DNA from: Atopobiaceae bacterium UBA7016
Lineage (GTDB): Bacteria > Actinomycetota > Coriobacteriia > Coriobacteriales > Atopobiaceae
DNA length: 6,355 nt
Assembly: GCA_002449555.1 (NCBI GenBank)
Contig: DJXA01000026.1
Location: forward strand, 1 to 6,355
Direction: 5' to 3'
The first letter of the stretch is position 1; the number at the start of each line of letters is the position of its first letter. The notes under the pieces were generated by a model, which saw only the letters and a program-made list of their open reading frames with translations, had not been told where the DNA came from and did no database searches. Below are positions 1 through 4,669 of the stretch, piece by piece. Position numbers and translations under genes: made by a program.

Positions 1-56
1 ATTGTCCGGGGCCGGGCCCCAGCGCCCGACGCGCACACCTGCCGATTCAGTGGCCC

Positions 57-87
57 TTCACACGGGCCTTGCCCTCAGCGCTACAAT
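57..87 (+). promoter_or_regulatory. Candidate promoter for folPK
   Basis: A -35-like TTCACA (57-62) and a -10-like TACAAT (82-87) are separated by 19 bases, which is slightly long. Initiation would fall near 94-97, giving a leader of about 50 bases before the ATG at 146. This placement argues against the upstream in-frame ATG at 101, which would sit almost at the transcript end and has no ribosome binding site. Bases 1-56 show no recognisable coding end; the only structure there is a short GC hairpin (8-20) without a T tract. Confidence 0.4.
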
Positions 88-115
88 GGGCTTTTAACCG
101 ATGCGGCTGGAACAG

Positions 116-131
116 TGGGGCGGCGGCCCCA
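116..131 (+). promoter_or_regulatory. Hairpin in the folPK leader next to the ribosome binding site
   Basis: TGGGGC (116-121) pairs perfectly with GCCCCA (126-131) around a GGCG loop. The last A of the stem is the first base of the AGGGAGG ribosome binding site (131-137). Such a stem could modulate ribosome access, but a 6 bp GC stem can arise by chance in DNA this GC-rich. Confidence 0.25.
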
Positions 132-145
132 GGGAGGTCGGACCC

Positions 146-1585
146 ATGCTTCGAGAGGACTATGCAACCTGGCAATGCGGCGAGCACGAGCTCACGCTCT
201 CGCGCCCGCGCATCATGGGCATCCTCAACGTGACGCCTGACTCTTTCTCCGACGGCGGGGATACCTTTGATGTGGACGTGGCTGTCGCGCGCGGCCTCGA
301 GATGCTCGACGAGGGCGCCGACATCATCGACGTGGGCGGCGAGTCCACGCGTCCTGGGCACACGCCCATCACGGCCGAGGAGGACGCCGCGCGCGTCGTT
401 CCCGTGGTCAACGGCATCCTGGAGGCCGCGCCAAGCGCCATCGTCTCGGTGGACACGCGCCACGCGTCTGTTGCCGCCACCTGCGTCGAGCTGGGCGCCT
501 CCATCATCAACGACGTGACCGGCTTCACGGATCCCGCGATGCAGGCCGTCGCCATCGAGAGCGACTGCGGTCTCGTCATCATGCACTGGAACCAGTCCGA
601 CTCTGCACCCACCAGCACGCGCCGCTCGGTGCAGCTTGACTCCATCAAGCCTGCGCGCGTGGTGCAGAGCTCACATCGCTTCACGCTGCCCGAAGAGGCG
701 CCCATCATGCGCGAGATCATGGGCTTTCTGGGCGACCAGGCTCGTACGCTGCTGCGCTCTGGCGTCGCGCACAACCGCATTTGCATCGACCCCGGCGCGG
801 GCTTCAACAAGGACGCCGACGTCGACGCGGTCATCCAGCGCGCCACACGCAAGCTGGTTTCCATGGGCTATCCGGTGATGACGGCCGTCTCGCGCAAGCG
901 CTTCATTGGCGCCATTTCGGGCGAGAAGAAGGCCGCCGACCGCGACGCCGCAACCATGGGCGTGTGCCTCTCGGCCATCGAGAGTGGCGCGCGCATCCTG
1001 CGCGTGCACAACGTCAAGGCGGCCGCCGACTTCATGAACGCGTACTGGTCCATGGCAAAGAAAGACCAGCGTCAGGCCTTCATTTCGCTGGGCTCCAATC
1101 TGGGAGACCGCACGGCCAACCTTTCCGAGGCCGTGCGCCTCATCGACAAGATTCCTCTTACGTGCGTGGTGGCCGCCAGCCATGCGTACGATACCGAGGC
1201 CGCCTACGGCATCGCCACCTCGGTGGCAAACGCCGTGGTGGAGGTGCGCACCGAGCTGCATCCTACGGTGCTTATGCGGGCCCTGCTCGACGTGCAGGAG
1301 CAGATGGGCCGCGAGGCCGACGAGACGCGTACCGTGCTCGTTGCCGGTAGCGAGTCGCGCATCATTGACTGTGACCTCTGCTGGTTTGAGGGCGAGGTCC
1401 ATGCCGGTGAGCTCCTGACCCTGCCGCACCCGCGTCTGGGCGAGCGCGACTACGTGCTGGTTCCCATGGAGGACCTCATGCACGATCCGGTTCGCTTCCT
1501 CACGCACTCTGGCGTGTCGGTACTGCCGTCCGAGGCGCGCGTCGGGCACCTGACGGCCGATCTTGGCGCTCTGAGCTGGGAATAG
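146..1585 (+). CDS. folP: Bifunctional dihydropteroate synthase / HPPK (FolP-FolK fusion)
   Basis: This 479-residue cytosolic enzyme joins two consecutive folate steps: HPPK pyrophosphorylates 6-hydroxymethyl-7,8-dihydropterin, and DHPS condenses the product with p-aminobenzoate. The DHPS domain comes first (about 20-300), with NVTPDSFSDGG (28-38), DVGGESTRPG (62-71), SVDT (101-104), NDVTG (122-126), DPGAGFNK (215-222), SRKRFIG (249-255) and RVHNV (286-290). The HPPK domain follows (about 308-450), with SLGSNLGDR (314-322), the metal-binding pair in RIIDCDL (405-411) and LPHPR (426-430). The usual HMKG segment of DHPS is altered to MHWNQ and followed by an insertion of roughly 35-40 residues (149-188). 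In HPPK the usual Pro after YxTE is Ala and the GPR before IDxDL is ESR. The start at 146 is chosen because AGGGAGG (131-137) lies 8 bases upstream; an in-frame ATG at 101 lacks such a site. No folB (dihydroneopterin aldolase) domain is present. The function is secure; the kinetic effect of the substitutions is unknown. Confidence 0.95.
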   Translation: MLREDYATWQCGEHELTLSRPRIMGILNVTPDSFSDGGDTFDVDVAVARGLEMLDEGADIIDVGGESTRPGHTPITAEEDAARVVPVVNGILEAAPSAIVSVDTRHASVAATCVELGASIINDVTGFTDPAMQAVAIESDCGLVIMHWNQSDSAPTSTRRSVQLDSIKPARVVQSSHRFTLPEEAPIMREIMGFLGDQARTLLRSGVAHNRICIDPGAGFNKDADVDAVIQRATRKLVSMGYPVMTAVSRKRFIGAISGEKKAADRDAATMGVCLSAIESGARILRVHNVKAAADFMNAYWSMAKKDQRQAFISLGSNLGDRTANLSEAVRLIDKIPLTCVVAASHAYDTEAAYGIATSVANAVVEVRTELHPTVLMRALLDVQEQMGREADETRTVLVAGSESRIIDCDLCWFEGEVHAGELLTLPHPRLGERDYVLVPMEDLMHDPVRFLTHSGVSVLPSEARVGHLTADLGALSWE

Positions 1586-1616
1586 TCCGATTGCCATGGC
1601 GGAGGATTCGCGCGTG

Positions 1617-2141
1617 ATGGTAACGCTGCGTCCCGAGGTGCCCATGGGCGCCTACCACGGGCTGGGCTACGTGTGCGTGCTGGGCGCCGTGCGGGCGCTG
1701 AGCGCCGCGGGCTGCGACGCGGGCATTGGCTGGCCGTTTGACATCGTGGATACCGCTTCGGGCGAGGTTTTGGCCCGCGTGCGCGTGCAAGCTGGCTACG
1801 ACGAGGGCATGTTCGCTACGTGCGAGGTTGCGCTGCCAGGCCATTTGGACGACGCTGCGCAAGCGGTCGCTGCGGGCATCGAGGCCGAGGTTGCGGCGTG
1901 GGCCGAGCAGGTTCGTGCCGGCCGCGCGAAGGCCGGCCCCCTCGCGCCCGTGCTCTCTGACTACTTTGACCTGGTGCCGCTTCTGGGCCAGCGCGTCGAG
2001 GCCGTCTATCCTAACGGCAACGTCATGGCGAGCGGGACGTTTGCGGGCATCGATATCTGGGGTCGCGCCACGCTGCACACAGACGCCGGCCAAGAGCTGG
2101 AGTTTGCCCCCGAGCAAGCCTCGATTCGCCGGTGCGTCTAG
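1617..2141 (+). CDS. Degenerate biotin protein ligase-like protein (C-terminal part only)
   Basis: The 174-residue product aligns by eye with the second two thirds of BirA-type biotin protein ligases. MVTLRPEVP matches the strand before the central helix; GWPFD (38-42) sits where KWPND should be; residues 119-172 (YFDLVPLLGQ..., GTFAGIDIWGR, SIR) match the C-terminal BPL_C SH3-like domain. The N-terminal GRGRxGR ligand-binding loop is absent. The KWPND lysine (Lys183 in E. coli BirA) is Gly and the Asn is Phe, and GIGINVN is replaced by CEVALPG, so ligase activity is unlikely. An in-frame TGA at 1572-1574 rules out a longer N terminus. The start is uncertain: ATG 1617 or GTG 1614 use GGAGG (1601-1605), while ATG 1596 has no clear site. 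It lies 31 bases after folPK, probably in the same transcript. Adjacent birA and coaX genes are common in bacteria, which supports the family call. The role is unknown. Confidence 0.72.
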   Translation: MVTLRPEVPMGAYHGLGYVCVLGAVRALSAAGCDAGIGWPFDIVDTASGEVLARVRVQAGYDEGMFATCEVALPGHLDDAAQAVAAGIEAEVAAWAEQVRAGRAKAGPLAPVLSDYFDLVPLLGQRVEAVYPNGNVMASGTFAGIDIWGRATLHTDAGQELEFAPEQASIRRCV

Positions 2142-2162
2142 GGGGCTACCCCCAGGACGCAC
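2132..2162. terminator. Hairpin at the convergent birA-like/coaX junction (copy B of a repeated palindrome)
   Basis: GTGCGTC (2132-2138) pairs with GACGCAC (2156-2162), and inside this GGGGG (2141-2145) pairs with CCCCC (2149-2153) around a CTA loop. The two stems are separated by one T.G wobble and one A.A mismatch. The left arm contains the last codons and the TAG stop of the upstream gene. coaX ends 12 bases to the right, so the element can serve transcripts from both sides. Neither side has a real T tract, so intrinsic termination would be imperfect. It closely resembles the palindrome at 3703-3735. Confidence 0.6.
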
Positions 2163-2174
2163 TTGGGACAAGCG

Positions 2175-2987
2175 TTACTGCCGTGCGCGTGCGGCGTGCT
2201 TCTCTACGGCGTGGTGCCAGATCTGGTAGATGCCGCGAATGGTGAGGTCGGGGTCCACGATGTCAAAGAGGTCGGTGGCCTGGGCGATGGTTGAGGCGTA
2301 ACCGCCCGTACCCACCACCGTGGCGCGCGGCACGTTCTCGCCCTCGGCCGCAAGCTCCTCCTGAATGCGACGAACCAGCCCTTCGGCCTGCGCCGCAGCG
2401 CCGATCACGATGCCCGACTGCACGGCCGTCTCGGTAGAGTTGCCCAGCGCCTGCGGCGGAATCACCAGTGGCACGCTCGAGAGCTTGGCCGCGCGGTCAA
2501 AGAGCGCCTGCGCGGAGAGCAAAAGGCCTGGCATGATGGCGCCTCCGCGAAACGCCCCGCTCGCGTCCACTACGTCAATGTTGGTTGCGGTGCCGAAGTC
2601 CACCACAATCACGGGCGACCCATATGATGTGCGCGCCGAGACGGCGTTGGCGATGCGGTCAGCGCCCACCTCGTGCGGGTTGGGCAGGTTGATCTCGATG
2701 CCGCAGTCGCGCGTGGCATCAATCATCAGCGGCTCGCTGCCGATGACCTGCCGAAGCATCCGCTGCCACGACTGCGAGAGGATGGGCACCACGCCCGCCA
2801 CGGCAACGTCGGTTACGTCGCTCAGCGACAGGTCAAACATCTGGAAGTAGCCAAAGAGGCGTTCGTGCAGCTGGTCGGCCGTGTCCGTGCGAACGGTGGC
2901 CATGCGCCACTGGCGCAGGCATACGCCTTCGTCGTTAAAAAGGCCCAGCGTCGTCTGGGTGTTTCCGATATCTACCGAGAGAAACAT
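2175..2987 (-). CDS. coaX: Type III pantothenate kinase
   Basis: CoaX phosphorylates pantothenate with ATP, the first step of coenzyme A synthesis in the cytosol. The type III form is known for insensitivity to CoA feedback and for dependence on a monovalent cation. The 270-residue protein has the normal length and all the ASKHA-fold signatures: DIGNT near the N terminus (6-10, phosphate loop), NPHEVGADRIANAV (103-116, with the catalytic-base Asp in GADR), VVDFGTAT (128-135), GGAIMPG (148-154), TETAVQSGIVIG (185-196), GTGGYAS (226-232) and DPDLTIRGI (245-253). The start at 2987 is preceded on its strand by AAGGAGGG (2998-2991) at short spacing. The gene converges on the biotin-ligase-like gene and is divergent from rpmE, so it is probably transcribed alone. 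I found no convincing -35/-10 pair for it; a TATGCT at 3025-3020 is the best -10 candidate. No missing catalytic residue was seen. Confidence 0.97.
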   Translation of the reverse strand: MFLSVDIGNTQTTLGLFNDEGVCLRQWRMATVRTDTADQLHERLFGYFQMFDLSLSDVTDVAVAGVVPILSQSWQRMLRQVIGSEPLMIDATRDCGIEINLPNPHEVGADRIANAVSARTSYGSPVIVVDFGTATNIDVVDASGAFRGGAIMPGLLLSAQALFDRAAKLSSVPLVIPPQALGNSTETAVQSGIVIGAAAQAEGLVRRIQEELAAEGENVPRATVVGTGGYASTIAQATDLFDIVDPDLTIRGIYQIWHHAVEKHAARARQ

Positions 2988-3105
2988 GCGCCCTCCTTGT
3001 CTATGTCGTCATCTACGCAAGCATACCGCAGTTCCTTGTGGGGAGCCTCCATGGTGGACCTGCATAAAGGGGGAATTAGCTCTAGCATGGCGTGTTTGGT
3101 TCTGC

Positions 3106-3111
3106 TACACT
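3106..3111 (+). promoter_or_regulatory. Candidate -10 element of the rpmE promoter
   Basis: TACACT (3106-3111) lies about 100 bases before the rpmE start and just ahead of the structured leader. No good -35 hexamer is visible at the expected distance (3083-3088 reads TAGCAT), so this rests on the -10 and its position. Initiation would be near 3118, giving a leader of about 94 bases that contains both hairpins described separately. Confidence 0.35.
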
Positions 3112-3124
3112 TGCAAAGCTTGAC

Positions 3125-3191
3125 TGTCTCGGTGGCTGTCCTGCAACATCGGCCGAGACACACGTTGCCCGCCCTGGTCGGAAACCAGGGC
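3125..3191 (+). promoter_or_regulatory. Two-hairpin leader RNA upstream of rpmE, probable L31 autoregulatory leader
   Basis: The first stem pairs TGTCTCGG (3125-3132) with CCGAGACA (3153-3160), 8 perfect base pairs closing a 20-base interior. The second pairs GCCCTGGT (3171-3178) with ACCAGGGC (3184-3191) around a CGGAA loop. GCAAC (3143-3147) in the first loop is also complementary to GTTGC (3164-3168) between the stems, allowing an alternative fold. The second stem ends 7 bases before the AAGGAG ribosome binding site (3199-3204). Structured leaders of L31 genes, including a Coriobacteria type, have been proposed in the comparative-genomics literature (recalled, not searched). I infer that free L31 binds here and represses its own synthesis. 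Confidence 0.6.
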
Positions 3192-3211
3192 ACGAAAGAA
3201 GGAGTCCCAAC

Positions 3212-3634
3212 ATGAAGCCAAACATCCATCCTAACTACGTGGAGTGCAGCGTTCGTTGCAGCTGCGGCAACACGTGGACGACCCGCTCCACCAAGAAGGA
3301 GATGCGCGTCGACCTCTGTGACAAGTGCCACCCGTTCTACACCGGCACCCAGAAGCTCGTTGACACCGGCGGCCGCGTCCAGCGCTTTGCCGACAAGTTC
3401 GGTGGCGCCGCTGCCGCTCAGCTCGCCAAGGCTCAGGCCGCCAAGCAGGCCAAGGCCCAGAAGGCCGCTGAGGCTGCTGCCGCCAAGAAGGCCGCTGCCG
3501 AGGCCAAGGCTGCCGAGAAGGCCAAGCGTGCTGCTGAGTACGAGAAGAGGGCCGCTGCTGACGCTGCCAAGGCTGACGCCGAGGCCGCTGCCGACGCCGA
3601 GGTTGCCGCCGCTACCGTCGAGGCTGCCGAGTAA
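3212..3634 (+). CDS. rpmE: Large ribosomal subunit protein bL31 (zinc-binding type) with Ala/Lys-rich C-terminal extension
   Basis: bL31 bridges the 50S and 30S subunits at the central protuberance. Residues 1-65 are a normal L31: MKPNIHPNY at the N terminus, then CSCGNTW (16-22) and CDKC (36-39) giving the four zinc-ligand cysteines, then HPFYTG (40-45) and GGRVQRFADKFG (53-64). Usual L31 proteins stop near 65-70 residues, but this one has 140. The extra tail (65-140) is almost entirely Ala, Lys, Glu and Asp with a little Gln, Arg, Val and Tyr, and contains no Pro. It should form a long helix. Its first half is Lys-rich (about 70-106) and its end is Asp/Glu-rich (about 117-140). The start at 3212 has AAGGAG (3199-3204) at 7-base spacing. 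It is monocistronic, with hairpins on both sides. The tail is in frame and uses the same GCC/GCT Ala codons throughout; its function is unknown. Confidence 0.97.
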   Translation: MKPNIHPNYVECSVRCSCGNTWTTRSTKKEMRVDLCDKCHPFYTGTQKLVDTGGRVQRFADKFGGAAAAQLAKAQAAKQAKAQKAAEAAAAKKAAAEAKAAEKAKRAAEYEKRAAADAAKADAEAAADAEVAAATVEAAE

Positions 3635-3658
3635 GCACTTCGCCTTGAGCAACGCAAA

Positions 3659-3690
3659 GGAGGGCCGGTTCCCACGGGAGCCGGCCCTCC
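3659..3690. terminator. Strong hairpin downstream of rpmE
   Basis: A 14 bp stem, GGAGGGCCGGTTCC (3659-3672) with GGAGCCGGCCCTCC (3677-3690), closes a CACG loop; the only non-Watson-Crick pair is one T.G. It starts 24 bases after the rpmE stop. On the plus strand it is followed by TGCCATTCAT, which is only weakly T-rich. On the minus strand it is followed by TTTGCGTTG, a better tail, so it may also stop transcripts of the convergent gene. Confidence 0.75.
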
Positions 3691-3702
3691 TGCCATTCAT
3701 GT

Positions 3703-3735
3703 GGTGCGGTTTGGGGGTAGCCCCTAAACCGCACC
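3703..3735. terminator. Hairpin at the rpmE/trigger-factor-like junction (copy A of a repeated palindrome)
   Basis: GGTGCGGTTT (3703-3712) pairs perfectly with AAACCGCACC (3726-3735). Inside it GGGG (3713-3716) pairs with CCCC (3721-3724) around GTAG, leaving T3725 bulged. On the minus strand it begins 4 bases after the stop of the trigger-factor-like gene. There is no T tract on either side. It matches the palindrome at 2132-2162 in sequence, not only in shape. Confidence 0.6.
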
Positions 3736-3739
3736 GGCC

Positions 3740-4567
3740 TTATACCAGCTCGAAGCCGGTGCCTTTGCCGCCTGCTTCGGCGCCGCGCTCGTACTGTTCG
3801 CGCATGCGCGCGGCACGCTGCACGCGGACGTGCGCCTCGGCCTCGGTCTCGTGATGATACGTGCAGTTGGCCTCGGCCACCACAGACTGCGCGGCCTTTG
3901 CGTGCAGCGCGGCGTCCTTCAGGTCGCCATACTGTCCGGCGGCCTTCGCCTGGCTTACCATCTCATCAATCTGACCTGCGGGAATGCCCAGCAGGTGTCC
4001 AAATTCCTCCTCAGAGACGGTGAGCTTCTTCTCGCGTGCGTATGCGTCGAGCGCGGCCTCCTGCTCGGCGGCGACCTTCGCCTGATGGTCAAACATCTGC
4101 TCGAGCTCGGCGCGTGAGGCGCCAGAGCGCGTGAGGAACTGGTCGACGGTCATGCCCTCGGAGGCAAGCTGCTGCTCGAAGCTCATCTGCACGCCCTGAC
4201 GGTAACGTGCGAGGTGCGCGGCCGGAATGGCCTGCTGCAGGCGCTCGGTGAGTGCGCTCACCGCGCCGTCCACCTTCTGCTGTTCGGCGAAACGGGCGTT
4301 CATGTCGGACACCTGCGAGCGAATCACCTGGCGCAGCGTGTCGGCGTCCGTGATGCCCTGGAAGTTCTCGGCCAGCCACGCGCTGTCGGACAGGTTGTCG
4401 CGCGTCGCTCCCAGGCGCGTAAGCACGGTGTCGAGGGCAAACTCCACGTCGTCCTCGGTGACGAAGGGGACTTGGACGGTGATGCTGACGGGGTCGTATG
4501 AGGAGAGGGTGTAGTGGGCCTTGTCGCCCAGCATGAGGGGCTGGGGCTTCTCAAACTCGATGGCCAT
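3740..4567 (-). CDS. Trigger factor-like chaperone lacking the N-terminal and PPIase parts
   Basis: The 275-residue product resembles the C-terminal substrate-binding domain of trigger factor, the ribosome-associated chaperone for nascent chains. The clearest match is about 114-194: IPAAHLARYRQG, then EQQLASEGMTVDQFLTRSG (131-149), then AREKKLTVSEEEFGHLLG (177-194), which follows the family order of IP-start helix, long helix with a GxxxxxYL-like turn, and EKxxVxxEE helix. Before it, VTEDDVEFAL (36-45) and the stretch about 59-86 (LSDSAWLAENF, DADTLRQVIRSQV) resemble the segments flanking the PPIase domain. The FRK-type ribosome-docking motif and the FKBP PPIase domain are absent; usual trigger factors are about 430-480 residues. 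There is no signal peptide or membrane segment, and one Cys (235). The start at 4567 has AAGGAG (4578-4573) at 5-base spacing; an in-frame ATG at 4621 has none and lies upstream of the likely promoter. It could also be compared with SurA/PrsA-type chaperones, but the trigger factor match is better. Confidence 0.75.
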   Translation of the reverse strand: MAIEFEKPQPLMLGDKAHYTLSSYDPVSITVQVPFVTEDDVEFALDTVLTRLGATRDNLSDSAWLAENFQGITDADTLRQVIRSQVSDMNARFAEQQKVDGAVSALTERLQQAIPAAHLARYRQGVQMSFEQQLASEGMTVDQFLTRSGASRAELEQMFDHQAKVAAEQEAALDAYAREKKLTVSEEEFGHLLGIPAGQIDEMVSQAKAAGQYGDLKDAALHAKAAQSVVAEANCTYHHETEAEAHVRVQRAARMREQYERGAEAGGKGTGFELV

Positions 4568-4590
4568 GGATGCTCCTTGAGTCGGTTGCT

Positions 4591-4632
4591 TCAACGTTGA
4601 GGTTTGTACCCCAAATGGCACGGCTCATGCAA
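4591..4632 (-). promoter_or_regulatory. Candidate promoter and 10 bp palindrome upstream of the trigger-factor-like gene
   Basis: On the minus strand, TTGCAT (4632-4627) and TACAAA (4608-4603) are 18 bases apart and resemble -35 and -10 elements, with initiation expected near 4596. A perfect palindrome, TCAACGTTGA (4591-4600), sits right at that predicted initiation site and could be an operator. Both parts are weak on their own, and the hexamers match consensus at about 3/6 and 4/6. Confidence 0.3.
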
Positions 4633-4663
4633 CGGGACCAAAGGGTCCGACCTTCTGGTCCCG
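4633..4663 (-). terminator. Probable terminator of the membrane protein gene
   Basis: CGGGACCA (4633-4640) pairs perfectly with TGGTCCCG (4656-4663). Inside it AAGG (4641-4644) pairs with CCTT (4651-4654), with C4655 bulged. It lies 6 bases after the stop of the membrane protein gene on the minus strand and is followed by TTGCAT, so the T tract is poor. It suggests that the downstream trigger-factor-like gene uses its own promoter, at least partly. Confidence 0.55.
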
Positions 4664-4669
4664 CCGTGG

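Noticed and set aside
8..20. Hairpin GGGGC-CGG-GCCCC at the window's left edge, as a terminator of an upstream gene
   Set aside because: The stem is only 5 bp in very GC-rich DNA, has no T tract, and no upstream gene is visible to judge it against.
101..145. ATG at 101 as the folPK start
   Set aside because: It has no ribosome binding site and sits almost at the predicted transcript start, whereas the ATG at 146 has AGGGAGG at 8-base spacing.
160..864. 234-codon open frame on the minus strand opposite folP
   Set aside because: Ser/Met/Thr-rich antisense shadow of the DHPS domain, with no ribosome binding site or family resemblance.
671..1645. 324-codon open frame on the minus strand opposite folPK
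   Set aside because: It lies entirely against a gene with clear DHPS/HPPK motifs, is His/Gly/Arg-rich as expected of a GC-rich shadow frame, and matches no family.
3404..3631. Tandem DNA repeat or slippage expansion in the rpmE tail
   Set aside because: The Ala/Lys codons vary in order and no fixed repeat unit persists; low amino-acid complexity explains the similarity.
2972..3700. 242-codon minus-strand frame across rpmE, with a Gly/Leu/Ser-rich stretch resembling a repeat protein
   Set aside because: The Gly/Leu repeats are the antisense reading of the Ala/Lys-rich L31 tail; the plus-strand gene has zinc cysteines and a good ribosome binding site.
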